Below, one piece after another: positions 13,843 through 24,767 of a DNA stretch of 64,000 nucleotides. The position numbers and the translations under genes were made by a program. The DNA comes from Apoderus coryli (lineage: Eukaryota > Arthropoda > Insecta > Coleoptera > Attelabidae), in NCBI GenBank assembly GCA_911728435.2, contig OU452199.1, forward strand, positions 9,620,860 through 9,684,859, written 5' to 3'. Each line of letters opens with the position of its first letter. Position 1 is the first letter of the stretch. The notes under the pieces were generated by a model. It saw nothing but the letters and a program-made list of their open reading frames with translations, made no database searches and was not told where the DNA came from.

Positions 13843-14965
13843 CAGAGTGCTTCAAAATGACGGGTCAATATTTAACAGATTGATTCTCAGGTTTATGAAA
13901 AAAAGCGTATGTGTGTTTCATGAAGGCGTTGATCAATGCTTCCGAAAAATTTTCAGGACCTACGATTAGGAAATCTTTCAGAACAGCCTATAGCTTCTAA
14001 TGGATTGCTATCAGCGAGTCCACAAATGAAGTGCATGTCGGTCATCCCAGCAGTTGTAAGTGATTCATGTGAAGGGACTTCAACAAATTTGACGGATTCA
14101 AAATGATTCACGCTGTAAAATTATATAACTCATTGCCTGGCTATCTCACGGTGGTTGGTGGTTTTGAGAGGTTTAGGACGTGTATGAGGGATCTACTCAT
14201 TAGGGGCCAGTTACCGTGATATCCGCTCCACATAGCTCTCCCTCAGTTCAATAATATTGTATTTTCTAATGTCGTTTTTCCTCATCTCCTGCCCTTTTGT
14301 ATAGTCTCTGTTTATTTCATTTTGTGTCGCTGTAGTGTGGTTGAGTAGAATAGCCATTCGAGCTAGACTTCGCCATGCTATAGTGTAGTATTAACAAATA
14401 TTGTGTTAACGAGTGTATGACTTGATTATGTGTAATAATTGTATTTCAATTTTAATTTTGTATTTGATAGTATGTTGTTTATATCTTTGTCAATTATTAT
14501 TATTATTAAATAATATCAACGTTACTGATTTTTAGTCCAATTATTCCCAAATATTCATGGTATATTGAAAATTTTTTATCTCGTAAACGAAGCAAAGTAT
14601 GAAAAAAGTACAACAGATAAAAAAGTTGTAGTTTTAGTTGCTTTATGTCAGAACAATAACGAAAGTAAATTACAGTCAGTAGCGTACATTTTTTTGTCAA
14701 TAATTTTTATAATTTTGTTAATAATTTTGATCTAGTTAGGGCCATATAAGCTCCCGATTTCCAGCAACAATGCTTTTAAATTTTAAAGAAATCGGTAAGT
14801 AGATATTTGACTTAATTAAAAAAACCCTATATTTAAAAAAAAAAAAAAAGTTGTATCTAGGAAACAATACATTTCCGGACGTATATGTTTATGGGAACTT
14901 TTTTTCATAAAATGACTCGAGAAATAACCCCCTTATATATTGTTGGGTCTTCTTAAAACACCCTG
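13843..14965. mobile_element. Diverged TA-flanked inverted-repeat element containing a LINE tail
   Basis: The left end (TA then CAGAGTGCTTCAAAATGACGGG) and the right end (read inward: CAGGGTGTTTTAAGAAGACCC) are similar, and a TTTATGAAAAAAAG string lies in both arms about 60-80 bp in. This suggests a decayed Tc1/mariner-type non-autonomous element. It holds a LINE 3' fragment at 13990-14512, which probably inserted later. The TIR similarity is weak, so the pairing of the two ends is an inference. Confidence 0.45.
13990..14512 (+). mobile_element. LINE 3' end fragment with ATT tail
   Basis: The last coding piece is in frame from 14103 to the TGA at 14217-14219. It contains AVKLYNSLPGYLTVV and FRTCMRDLL, which has the form of the extreme C terminus of Jockey/CR1-like reverse transcriptase proteins (KLYNSLP...F...L..LL). 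An untranslated region of about 290 bp follows and ends in a short ATT run at 14493-14505. The 5' part is lost, as expected for a target-primed insertion. Confidence 0.65.
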
Positions 14966-15761
14966 TATAGACAACAATATTGTGATGACAGTCAACACAC
15001 ATATCCAAGAAAGAAGGAATAAAATATTAGAACTAAGTTTAATTGCCTATATGAATACTCTTTGGTTATTGTTTCTAGTTCTATATCGGACGAGTTATAT
15101 TAAATAATGTATTTAGTTTTGTTTATATAATTATATTTTCCTTTCAAAAATAGTGTTTTTGTTTTGTATTTGGATGTAGTACGTTTGATTATCGGTTCAT
15201 TAAGATTTCGCTAACTTACCTGTTGATATATTTGAGATGTATTTATTATTATAAGTCCTAAATTAATTCAGTGAATATTTTGTATAATAAATAATTCAAA
15301 TAAAGATTTACAACACACAACGCATTTAGGAAACTAAAATGCTTTTCTCACGTTGCCGTTGATTAAAAGGAATATTTTTTTAATATGTTGAACTAACATT
15401 TTACTAACTTTCGAAACATTGCAAAAAGACGCACCCCTGCTCTTTACGAAACTAAAGTTAGGGGTGGTTTTTAGGGGAATTTTTTTTTTTGGGACGAGTT
15501 TTTAAAACATTTTTATGGAGAAGTCCTATACCTAGTCGTTAAACATATTTTTTTCTTGCAATTGTTTGTTTAAAAGTACAAAGGTTATGCCTGGGACGTT
15601 AAATGTGTATACATGTGATTCGCATATATGCACCTGCCAATATGCAATATGGATTTTCATACCCCAACACAAATCATAACATGTAAACTTAATTAGATGA
15701 ATTATGATAGCGTATATTTAACATAACGTAAGTGTTAATTACACGTCAGTTGGCGCCTTAC

Positions 15762-15917
15762 CTAGCGAATTAAGCCCATAATGAGCTTGATAAACGGTGC
15801 TCGCTGCTGCAGTACTGATGGGCAGGGCCGGACTGAGACCGGAACTTTGATTCAATTGACCTAACGATTGGCCAAATCCTCCCATTGAGACGGAACCTTG
15901 ACCTAGTTGACCCAAAC
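15762..15917 (-). CDS. otp: Orthopedia homeobox protein, third visible coding exon
   Basis: This 156-nt exon is flanked by a TTTAG acceptor (minus strand, ending at 15918) and a GTAAGG donor at 15761. Both junctions are phase 1 and join the neighbouring exons without breaking the frame. It encodes about 52 residues rich in Gly, Ser, Gln and Leu (GLGQLGQGSVSMGGFGQSLG, then an SSGLSPALP segment and an Ala-rich stretch, ending near YGLNSLG). This fits the poorly conserved linker between homeodomain and OAR motif in Otp, which also has Gln/Leu-rich repeats in other animals. The exon has no long standalone frame and was found by splice sites and phase. Confidence 0.85.
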
Positions 15918-16178
15918 CTAAATCATAAATGAATTATTCCAATTATTATAATGCTGCGATTTGGATTTATTAAGCTAACTTTGAGAAATGGGCCTATTTA
16001 TACATTTGATTTAAAGTAATTTATGCTACTGCTGCTCATTAACTGTATTCTGAAAGAGACTATTCGATTTCAGGAGGAGTGAGTTCAGTTTTTAACAATA
16101 TGTCCTACATAACAAAATGCTAAAAAGCTCAGCCTACTTGTTTATTTTAATATTTTTTAAAGATTGTGACATGATAAA

Positions 16179-16441
16179 TAGGGTGTCCGTAAGAATTTAG
16201 ATGAATTAAAGCACCGCTTTCAAAACGAGATGCAATTATCACTCCGGAGATAATAAAACGTGCAACGATCGTTTGAAAGGTTAGCGTTAGCCCATTGCCA
16301 AACGGTTAAGGGTGCCCACTTTCAACGACTGCTTTAGATAGTCCTCCCAAAAACGAAATTAATTAGGTGTTCTTGTTATTTCAAAAAAACCTCAAGCAAT
16401 CAGTTATTAAATTCGTTCACACTTATTTAGTATAACCCTGT
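16179..16441 (+). mobile_element. Mariner-like deletion derivative
   Basis: It begins with TAGGGTGTCCGTAAG, the reverse complement of the end seen at 60362-60379. Transposase C-terminal text follows almost immediately (LKHRFQNEMQ, then SFERLALAH after stops), so nearly the whole coding region has been deleted. The right part (GCCCATTGCCAAACGGTTAA, then TAGTCCTCCCAAAAAC) matches the copy at 60231-60379. The terminal ...AACCCTGTA is a decayed version of that copy's end. Confidence 0.65.
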
Positions 16442-17252
16442 ATATTATATATACTTATAATAAGTATTTAGTTATTATAAGATACAAAGCGATAATGTAT
16501 TACACACAACATTTTAATAATGGTACCTATACCCAAAATTTTCTTTTTTAGTTAGCAAAAAAGTCATGATTTATAGAGGTAATTAAATACATAATATTAT
16601 ATTTATCGAGATCATAATATATGTACATATAAGACTTTGAGATTTAAAATAGCGAAAACCGTTTCATTAGTTTCGTGCATTTTTCAGTATAACATTTTTG
16701 TAATATGGACGAACACAAACATTTTTCTTGTTGCTTAACTACTATAACACTACTATTCTTAAATTACAATTCAGTACAGTATACGAAGTAATGTATTATA
16801 ATGCACTGAATAATGGTTTTCTTGTTTCCATATTATTACAAATAAAGGTTATTAGTGTAAATTTCTGGCAATGGTGACATAAATTAATATTCGCTAAAAC
16901 AGATAGGCTAAAAGGTTCGTGCCCATGACCAAACTCTTTATTTACATTAGATCAATTAATAAAGACTTATATAGTTTAAGAAATCGAAATTATTGTTCAT
17001 AAGTCAGAATAATCCTACATCACTTTATAATACATTTTTATATTTTAAAATTCGTATTAAAAAATTGTTTTAGAGGAAAACAGAATGTTGATACGTGCAA
17101 AGTTCATTAAACTAAACATGGTCCAATATTTTCTAAACGACTCCTCAAAGGATCGAGTCTTTTTGACTGTCATTTAAATTGAAATTATCAGAAGTGTTCA
17201 ATTTGGGCCACGGTGTACATGTATTTTAGTTCTTCAACAAATTTTGTAGTAA

Positions 17253-17867
17253 AGGTTGTCCCAAAATTAACGCAAGATTTTAATTAAATAGAAAACACAG
17301 TTTTTAGTCTTTTGATTGTAAGTTTTTTATTGAATCCACAGCTTTGCATGCATACGCACTTGTTTGTCGAAATTTACATAAATGTGGCTGAATTTCGTTG
17401 ATGCAGCGTGGAATATTCTGCTTCAGTTCATCAAAACACATCGTAGCGAATGCTCGGTTCACGAGTCATCCACCATTCTTATCTGCATTATTAAGACAAA
17501 ATAAAAAAACTGAACAAAATGAATTTTTATTATGAATTTTAGTGTCTAAATAATATTGCAATATGAAAAAATGCGACCTTCCCTTAACTCGCAACGAACA
17601 AACTGATTCACTGATTGACTAGTGCCGAACACTACAAAGGGATTCGCGATAAAACCGACAACACGATGGAGCAGCAGCGAGCGCGAACAGGTCGCGGCTT
17701 CATTACGCATAATGCTCGATGTGAACATGTTACATTAAAACGTTCAGTTACAAGTCAGTCGCCGCCTTAAGCGGTCAGCTGTCGATTTGTTTTGTTTTTA
17801 GGGTTGCTAACACTTTACTATATAAATGGCGGAAAATTCAAATCTCGCGTTAATTTTGGGACACCCT
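17253..17867 (-). mobile_element. Non-autonomous mariner copy, same family as 5162-6206
   Basis: The ends (AGGTTGTCCCAAAATTAACG and, inverted, AAGGGTGTCCCAAAATTAAC) match the 5162-6206 element. So do the adjacent TTAGTCTTTTGAtTGTAAGT segment and the region with AATCGACAGCTGAC next to the other end. A minus-strand trace of the transposase C terminus (CINEIQPH-like) survives near 17380-17430. Most of the coding sequence is missing. The orientation is opposite to the larger copy. Confidence 0.8.
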
Positions 17868-17919
17868 TTACAAATTACAAATAATACTTCAACTGTTGTG
17901 TTAGTGACCTCTAAGTGTT

Positions 17920-18135
17920 TTCAAATTGAAGTTGGTTGGGTTTATTTATATTTTTCAATATTTTTTTATTTGTGTATTTAACAATTAATAGTAAATTTCA
18001 AGTCACCCTTTATGTTTTTCTTTTTTGTTGTATTCTAGTGTCCTGAGGATGACTTAATAAAAGTCGAAACGTCGACAGAGGAATTACTTTGTTTCTATAA
18101 TTGACCTAAAACCAACCAACTACAATTTGGAAATA
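17920..18135 (+). mobile_element. Penelope-like element terminus (solo pLTR-like)
   Basis: A hammerhead motif (18039-18077) sits inside a roughly 200-bp segment whose outer parts are inverted copies. CAAATTGAAGTTGGTTGGGT at about 17925 pairs with the reverse complement of ACCAACCAACTACAATTTGG at about 18112. Hammerhead-bearing terminal repeats are characteristic of Penelope-like retroelements. No reverse transcriptase is adjacent, so this is a solo terminus. Confidence 0.6.
18039..18077 (+). ncRNA. Hammerhead ribozyme motif (plus strand)
   Basis: The core CTGAGGA at 18043-18049 fits CUGANGA. Stem II is GACTT (18051-18055) with AAGTC (18061-18065) and a five-base loop. GAAA follows at 18066-18069, then a minimal C-G stem III and the cleavage triplet GTC ending at 18073. 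Stem I pairs TGTC (18039-18042) with GACA (18074-18077). All invariant core positions are present. Stem III is so short that activity may need dimers, as known for minimal hammerheads of Penelope-like elements. It is antisense to otp. Confidence 0.7.
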
Positions 18136-18320
18136 ATACTTTGTTGATAAACAACATGCTTGATTCTCTCTCTAAATGCTTTGTGTCAATAAACAAACAA
18201 TTTATATACAAACAAGAAATTACACAATTTTTCTATTGGTTAAACAGGTAGGTATAGACAGTAGCAACGCAATAACAACAACAAAATGCAGAAATCGTTA
18301 AAGAAAGTGGAATTTTCTAC

Positions 18321-18507
18321 CTGTTGCCATTCCAGCCACACCCCACCTCGAATCTGATGTGCTAAACATACCAGATCCGCACAAACCATCGCCCATGGCA
18401 CCGAATGGTGGGAGGCCGTGGGACGGTAATAGGGCTCCGGGGGTGCGAAACACGTTGGTGGTCTTCTTTCGTTTCTTCCATTTGGCGCGCCTGTTTTGAA
18501 ACCATAC
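18321..18507 (-). CDS. otp: Orthopedia homeobox protein, second half of homeodomain
   Basis: This 187-nt exon begins after a TTTACAG acceptor at 18508 and continues the homeodomain without a phase shift: [15 protein letters not shown], the recognition helix with Trp48, Phe49, Gln50 and Asn51. [13 protein letters not shown], then [13 protein letters not shown], then [10 protein letters not shown] follow directly. The [13 protein letters not shown] string directly after the homeodomain is diagnostic of Otp within the paired-like class, and the later FGAMGD and RW-A-M strings also match Otp. Donor GTAGAA at 18320 leaves phase 1. Gln50 predicts TAAT-type binding sites. The matching first part of the homeodomain lies 41.9 kb away at 60418-60716. 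Confidence 0.97.
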
Positions 18508-19539
18508 CTGTAAATAAAACGGAAGCTTTTAACTTTAGTTGGGCAAATAATATCAATGAAAGAACAAGGTAATAACTGGTTCTAGTAGTCTATTTTAAGA
18601 GGATTTTGTACGTTATTATATTATTTTACATTATCACACTTCAGGTTTTTAAGTGGTTTTGTATAACTATTTATTATAGAACACAATAACTATAAAGAGA
18701 TAGTAATATAAACTAATAGGTACATTTTATAAAGTGATATTTGCAATATTTTGCGCAAAATGGGACTTTATTTGTATCGATCGCAAATATTTACGTGCAC
18801 GCAAAGTTGCATTAATTTGTTCGTATGCGCAGCTTTTTTTGAGCGAATAGCTTTATTTGAAATTGCGATTAAACGTGTGCATCCCTACTTGCGTGCACGC
18901 AAAAAATTCACTCACTGGTTACGTTGCCAGTTATCTTTATAGAGATCAACCAATCAAATGTTTGAATTTTATGAAATTTTCAATGACGTATATTTGTTGT
19001 TGGTTTGATGTTTTAAGGTTAGTATTTTTTAAATTGCTATTAGTTTTTTTGGGGCTGTTTTTATTAGTAATTTATTTAATACTCTCTAATCTGTGAATTT
19101 ATTGTATTGTTATTGTTGTGTAAAGCATAAATATGAGTTGCCGGGAGAACAAAAAAAGCGCTCTGCGAACGCAAATGCGAAAATTCTTTACAACAGCTTG
19201 GTCACTTAAAGTAAAAGCATCCCCAAAGGTCAAGTCTTAAGCTATATTGAATATGCTTGTAAAAAAATTGTAAATTTTCACGTATACGGATAAGACTTTA
19301 TAAAATATGTTACTGATCGGGCATGACGAGGAACATGGAGATAAAATTTAAAGGAAATACGTTTGTTAACTTTTTATAGGTATATTAAAAGAAACTAAAC
19401 AATTCTAAATTTGAAACAAAAAAAATAAACAAAACTGAAACAACTCGTAGATCACACAAAAACAAAATACATAAAACAAAAATAAAAACATAGACATGAG
19501 TATTCATACGAAAAAAATTATAACATCCAAAAGTTAAAT

Positions 19540-20345
19540 TGTAAAATCTAATCTTCTTTTTTTATTGGCGAAACGGTTAATTACACTTTCAATATTTACT
19601 TCAATATTTCTATGAACATACAATAAGGCTACCCCATTTAATTAATTAATTAATCTTAAATCACTTTTAATTTTTTTTAAACTAGAAAAGCTTCTTTCTG
19701 ACGTTGCTACAGAAATGGTCAACGTACATAAAATTTTAAAAATGTGGTGAACTAGTGGGAAATAGTTTTTATCACATTTCTGCAAAGCTTCAAATGCATT
19801 TTTAGTATCCACCATTCTGTGTTTATACAATTGTATTTCCCCAAGCAATTGCATAAGCGAAGGGTTTACTAGTAGTTCACAATTATATTCGACAAGACCT
19901 TTTTAAGGGAATCGTGATCATTTATATTATTAAGGTTAAAGGAAATTAGTGTGTTAAGATTTAACGGTAATAAATTGTTGACGTCAAATCTATAATTTAT
20001 ATCTGTAATAATTATATCTAAAATCGGAATATAGATAGATCTTTTCCAATAATCGTCAGGTGAAAGAGTAGCAAAGTCACAAAAGGTTTGTCTTTGGTCT
20101 TTGGGTCTGTTGTCGACAAAGACGAGGAATGCGCCGATATCGTATTTTAATTGTTCGCCAAGTTCTGTGTCCATGAAATCTGCATTTTGATTTTGTGTTG
20201 AACTAGTTGAACTAGAAGCAACTGCAATATCTGTTGGCTGAACAACTGTATTTTCATTGTCTACTCTCTCCTCTGTTCTTGATTTTTTAAAATAATTTAA
20301 AATATTATTTGCGACTGCGACTCTCTTACTCGACATATTGAATTA
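19540..20345 (-). mobile_element. Internally deleted hAT transposon remnant
   Basis: Minus-strand coding pieces of a hAT transposase lie together, with the N-terminal region apparently joined to the C-terminal dimerisation region. The central catalytic part is missing. I did not find convincing terminal repeats, so the limits given are those of the coding pieces plus a little flank. Confidence 0.6.
19642..20336 (-). pseudogene. hAT transposase pseudogene
   Basis: From the ATG at 20336 (MSSKRVAVANNILNYFKKSR) one frame runs about 155 residues and includes DDYWKRSIYIPILD. It then goes out of frame near 19870. A second frame from about 19890 to the stop at 19642 contains SLMQLLGEIQLYK and ends with ISVATSERSFSSLKKIKSDL. 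That last string is the signature of the hAT C-terminal dimerisation domain (usually S-ATSERSFS-LK-IK-YLR). The N-terminal style is that of the ZMYM1/52-kDa-repressor-like hAT group. A frameshift and loss of the middle catalytic section make it non-functional. Confidence 0.8.
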
Positions 20346-21269
20346 TTACCGCCTATGTACATCAGTCTAAGAGGTCTGAACTAAACTAAAGTGAATTTTT
20401 ATTAGTCTAACCAACAAACCAATTCTGAAATGAATAAAAACCAAACGCCGAACATCAAGGAAAAATGAAGCCGAAAAGGACAAAGACACTGACTCCTAAA
20501 AATCCGCAAGAGCCAAGAGCAGTCCTGTTAAATATTATAGACCGGGTGCTCGATTAAAACATATTTTTGCAATTAATCTATTTATATGTGGAGGAATTCA
20601 TTGTCATTTTCTAAATGTTGAATAGTTTGTAAAACCACGGATCGATCGTAGGGGGTGGGGGGGAGCCGCCACTACTTAAAACGCGGTTTTCATTATATAA
20701 AATCTCCGCCACTTCAAGACTAGCCAATACATTATTATTAATTGAATTATTAAAATTCATATTTAAAAAATAAACAAACTGAAATAACTCTAAAGCATTA
20801 AAACTAACAAAATGATTAAAAGATCAATCACGCGATATTCAAAAATTAAAATTTATTTGATGTGAAATGTCAAAAATAAAATAAACTGACTTCTTGTGAA
20901 AGTTGACTTGCGATCGGTATACCCCCATGCGCAAAAGTTGCGAGTGGTGCAAATTCATATCGCTCGCAGTGCATTTCAAATAAAGATTGGGTCCGCGATT
21001 CGATTAATATCTGGTACCTATAACGCTAAATATTGTTCTCCACAATTTGCGATTTGGGTTTAATATTTTCTTGAATTATGGACTAGACTGACGTGTTGTT
21101 AATTGTTAGATTTCAGTTTAGATACCGCTGGTTTCGGGTTATAGAATGAAAGAAAGCAATATTTCTCTTTTTCCGATATTTTGATCCTTAAACAGATAAT
21201 CTTCAGAAGACAGGAGTTGCTTATAATTTTACATAATTTATATTTATTAGCTATTATTTAAATGGTTCT

Positions 21270-21350
21270 CATTTTTTCGAGACGATACGAGACTTGGGTC
21301 GACACTAGACGAGACTAACGTTCATCTCGTCTCGTTTTGTCTCAAGTATT
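21270..21350. repeat. CGAGAC/GTCTCG motif cluster, left
   Basis: The hexamer CGAGAC, its close variants and its reverse complement GTCTCG recur in both orientations within about 80 bp. A comparable cluster lies at 25160-25285, so the two clusters bracket the transposon at 21589-24000. Such clusters are typical of subterminal binding sites of some DNA transposons. Confidence 0.6.
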
Positions 21351-21588
21351 AGTAAAAAAATATATAGACATTAGGACACTTAATTAGACTTTTTTGATGT
21401 GAGACCAATCTGTCTCCAATCTAATAGTAAAATATCTAGACATCAAAGAAAAACATCGCATTCAAAATACATAATCAGTCACACAAAGTAAAAGACTTTT
21501 AATTTAAAACTAAAATTATATTTTCTGAGAGTATAAGTGCAATAAACAACAGCCAGTAAATTCATTGCATTGTAGTATTTGATTATTA

Positions 21589-24000
21589 CACAGGCCAACA
21601 AAATGAAAAAAAAAATTTGGTGCCAGAAATCTAACATCTGATTTTAGATGTTTTTAATGTGCTGATTCCAAAAATGCCACCAGATTTTTTCTATCAGCTC
21701 TAGTTTTTGAGATACACGTTACAGGTTAAATGATATATTTTTTTCTGATAAAGGACAACAAATAAAGAGATAAATATGTACTTAATCGTCAAAATAGGAA
21801 TTTCCCAGAATCTAATTAGCCAAATGGATACCTGGAATTGTCCCTGACCCAATGTTCCTATACTAGGAACTACTCAATACAATGCTCTTACTTACTTTTA
21901 TACCTGTAATTGCCTATGACCCGATCCTTCTATACCTGCTTGGCTGTACTTGATTTAGTATATTACTGAGTTTTCCCAAGTAAAGTTGTGCTATCATTTT
22001 GTGTAAATTTTGGTCGTTTTGTAGTATCAAGACACTAAACTGAAACAATGGCATCCACAAGCAGACGTACCTGTGTAAATCATCCCGATGTTTTTTGTTA
22101 TGTGTGTGGTGAATACACTTTGAAAGAGAGCAGAAAAAGGATTTCTGACTTTGTGAAAAGAGCTTATCTTGCCTATTTTGGCGTTCATTTAGGAGATCAA
22201 GATAAATCTTGGGCCCCACATTTCATATGTAAAACATGTGTTGAACATTTGCGACAGTGGACAACTGGAAAGAGGAAGTGCCTAAAGTTTGGTGTACCAA
22301 TGGTTTGGAGAGAACCGCGGAACCATCATGACGACTGCTATTTTTGTCTCGTTAATATTAAAGGCATAAATAGAAACAATAGACACAAATGGACATATCC
22401 TGATCTAGATTCTGCAAGAAGGCCTGTAGTGCATTCGGAAGAAATACCCGTTCCATCATTCAGCAGTCTACCCAAACTGACAGAAGATGATACAGAAACA
22501 TCAACGTCTGACGAAGTTAAAAGAATTCAATCAGAAAACGACAGCGATTTTGAAGCAGATTTAGCAACTCCGCAGTGTTTCAATCAAGAAGAACTAAACG
22601 ATCTTATAAGAGACCTGAATCTCTCAAAGGAATCCGCTGAATTACTTGCATCCAGATTAAAAGAAAAAAATCTACTTTGTCGAGGTACTAATATTACATT
22701 TTATCGTAAAAGAGATAAGGATCTGCTGCCTTTTTTCACTCAGGAAAATGACTTGGTATTCTGTAACAATATAAAAGGGCTCTTAGAAAAAATGGGTTTG
22801 CCTGAATACACTCCAGATGATTGGCGCCTTTTTATTGACAGTTCAAAACGTAGTTTAAAATGTGTTCTTTTACATAACGGTAACAAATATGGCTCAATTC
22901 CTATTGGTCATTCTACTACCATGAAGGAAGAATATGAAACAATAGCATTAGTTTTGAGAAAAATTAAATACGAAGAACATCAGTGGTCAATTTGTGTTGA
23001 TTTAAAAATGATTAACTTCCTCCTTGGACAGCAGAGTGGTTATACAAAATATCCTTGTTTTTTGTGCCTTTGGGACAGCAGAGCTAAAAATGAGCACTGG
23101 GTTAACAAAAATTGGCCTTCAAGAGATGTCATGATTCAAGGAATACAAAACGTGATGAACGAACCTTTGGTTTCAAGAGAAAAAATCTTACTTCCGCCCT
23201 TGCATATCAAGCTAGGCCTAATGAAGCAATTTGTGAAGGCCTTAAATCGAGATGGAAATTGTTTTGGGTATTTGTCACGTAAATTTCCTGGCATTAGCAC
23301 GGAAAAACTAAAAGCTGGTATATTTGATGGTCCTCAAATAAGGCAACTTGTTAAAGATCCACAATTCACCACATCAATGAACGAGACTGAATCTAACGCT
23401 TGGAGTTCATTTGTTCAAGTAGTACAAAATTTTCTTGGCAATCATAAAGCAGACAATTACGTAGAATTAGTGGAAACTATGCTTTCAAATTTTAATATTC
23501 TCGGCTGTAACATGAGTATAAAAGTTCACTACCTCCACAGCCACCTAGATCGTTTTCCAGAAAACTTAGGTGATTGTAGTGAAGAACAGGGGGAAAGATT
23601 CCACCAGGATATTAAAACTATGGAAGATCGTTATCAAGGACGATGGGATAGCCACATGATGGCGGACTACTGCTGGAGCCTTCAGCGAGACTGCTCTAGT
23701 AAACTCCATTCTAGAAAATCGTATAAAAGAAAATTTTTATGTGATTAGTGACTAATGTAATTATGTAAATTAAGTTTTTGCAATAAATACTTAAATCCAT
23801 GTGTCTTTGTTTTTTTTAACTGTCAATAGTAATATTATATATTATAACAGTTATAACGTAAATTATATACACAATTTTTTAAAAAATCTCAAAAACTAGA
23901 TCTGATAGACAAAATCTGAGAACCTTTTTACATTCTGCATCCAAAAATTACTCAGGAACAGTTAAAAAATCGCAGGCACCAAAATGTGTGTTGGCCTGTG
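21589..24000 (+). mobile_element. Apparently intact DNA transposon of unclear superfamily
   Basis: Both ends are CACAGGCCAACA in perfect inverted orientation. TTTGGTGCC follows some 10-15 bp further in. A second subterminal inverted pair (CTATCAG-TCTAGTTTTTGAGAT at about 21689 and its reverse complement at about 23888) lies inside. The flanks show a direct TTA at 21586-21588 and at 24001-24003, consistent with a 3-bp target duplication. The single long frame 22048-23748 is uninterrupted. CAC termini with a 3-bp duplication recall CACTA-like transposons, but the encoded protein is not one I can assign to that group. Confidence 0.8.
22048..23748 (+). CDS. Repeat-associated zinc-binding protein, candidate DDE transposase
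   Basis: This intact 566-residue frame starts at an ATG with AACA before it (favourable A at -3). Cys17-x2-Cys20 and Cys61-x2-Cys64 form a ZAD-like zinc-binding module, with Cys97-x2-Cys100 just after. An acidic, Ser/Thr-rich linker occupies roughly residues 140-190. The C-terminal half has RNase H-like features: FIDSSKRS with Asp264, CVDLKM with Asp318, YPCFLCLWDSR with Cys337/Cys340, and EEQGERFHQD with Glu516. Those acidic residues are candidates for a DDE triad. The family is one I know only as an abundant, unnamed multi-copy protein in arthropod genomes. Its position between matched inverted ends supports transposase function, but the catalytic assignment is inference. Confidence 0.8.
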   Translation: MASTSRRTCVNHPDVFCYVCGEYTLKESRKRISDFVKRAYLAYFGVHLGDQDKSWAPHFICKTCVEHLRQWTTGKRKCLKFGVPMVWREPRNHHDDCYFCLVNIKGINRNNRHKWTYPDLDSARRPVVHSEEIPVPSFSSLPKLTEDDTETSTSDEVKRIQSENDSDFEADLATPQCFNQEELNDLIRDLNLSKESAELLASRLKEKNLLCRGTNITFYRKRDKDLLPFFTQENDLVFCNNIKGLLEKMGLPEYTPDDWRLFIDSSKRSLKCVLLHNGNKYGSIPIGHSTTMKEEYETIALVLRKIKYEEHQWSICVDLKMINFLLGQQSGYTKYPCFLCLWDSRAKNEHWVNKNWPSRDVMIQGIQNVMNEPLVSREKILLPPLHIKLGLMKQFVKALNRDGNCFGYLSRKFPGISTEKLKAGIFDGPQIRQLVKDPQFTTSMNETESNAWSSFVQVVQNFLGNHKADNYVELVETMLSNFNILGCNMSIKVHYLHSHLDRFPENLGDCSEEQGERFHQDIKTMEDRYQGRWDSHMMADYCWSLQRDCSSKLHSRKSYKRKFLCD

Positions 24001-24582
24001 TTATCAATACAGAAGTGTTAAAATAATTTGCCAACCCTCAATAAGTTTTTCCTGTGATTTTTTTTTACCAAATGATTATTCTAATTTAAAAGTGTTCTAA
24101 AAGCAAAATATCAAGCGTGGTGGCTGCCTGATGAGTATGACCGAGTACGAAGTATACGCAGTAGTTTCTAAGTACTTGATACTTTGAAATAACCAACTTC
24201 AAGACAAGAGTATTTTATTTTTCTCTGTAAATACGTTAACTTTAACTTTAATAAATTGCGATGCTTTAAGTATATCAGTAATATATTATCGGGAGATTCC
24301 TACCCAACATGACCACTGGTCATAATCGGCTTCAAAATCTTCATTGACTGAAGAGAAAAGCTTGTGAAAGAACTTGACAAAAAGACAGAGCACTGACCAA
24401 GTAATGAAATAATCGACAAAGCTTTTAAAGCAGGTAGAGATAAAATGCTTAAGCATTACTACAAAGCAAATTGGGCCTCACTCTTTCAGAAATGAAAAAT
24501 CAATCATACCAAAAATTATTACTTATTTCTCGAAACATGAATTGTCGGTATAGGACAAAAATAAACAAAAGTCTAGACTTTA

Positions 24583-24621
24583 GCCAACGTTTCGTCTATT
24601 ATACATAGACTTCTTCAGGGC
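24583..24621 (-). ncRNA. Hammerhead ribozyme motif (minus strand, otp sense)
   Basis: The minus strand shows CTGAAGA (24618-24612), a six-pair stem II GTCTAT/ATAGAC closing a five-base loop, GAAA (24593-24590), a C-G minimal stem III and cleavage triplet GTT ending at 24586. Stem I pairs GCC (24621-24619) with GGC (24585-24583). The core is complete. The triplet ends in U rather than the more active C. The strand is that of the otp primary transcript. Confidence 0.65.
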
Positions 24622-24767
24622 GATTATGTCGATTAAGAATTTTCTACCACTGAAATGTGATAAAGTTATTTATTTACTCGTATTGTGTTGATCAAGTTAT
24701 TTGTTATGTGTATTCAATTAGGTTGAAAATGACTTTATTGTTTTATATAATATGAACGACTAGACAA

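Larger units (their letters stand above)
4860..15761 (-). other. otp intron (10.9 kb)
   Basis: This intron is bounded by donor GTAAGG at 15761 and acceptor TTTTCAG ending at 4860 on the minus strand. Both flanking exons are phase 1. It contains a mariner remnant at 5162-6206, a short Tc1 derivative at 12270-12609 and a composite element at 13843-14965. The remaining stretches (about 6.2-12.2 and 12.6-13.8 kb) are AT-rich, and I recognise no gene in them. Confidence 0.85.
15918..18320 (-). other. otp intron (2.4 kb)
   Basis: This intron has donor GTAGAA at 18320 and acceptor at 15918 on the minus strand, phase 1 on both sides. It contains a deleted mariner derivative at 16179-16441, another at 17253-17867 and a Penelope-like terminus with a hammerhead motif at 18039-18077. 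The stretch 16446-17250 has nothing I recognise. Confidence 0.85.
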
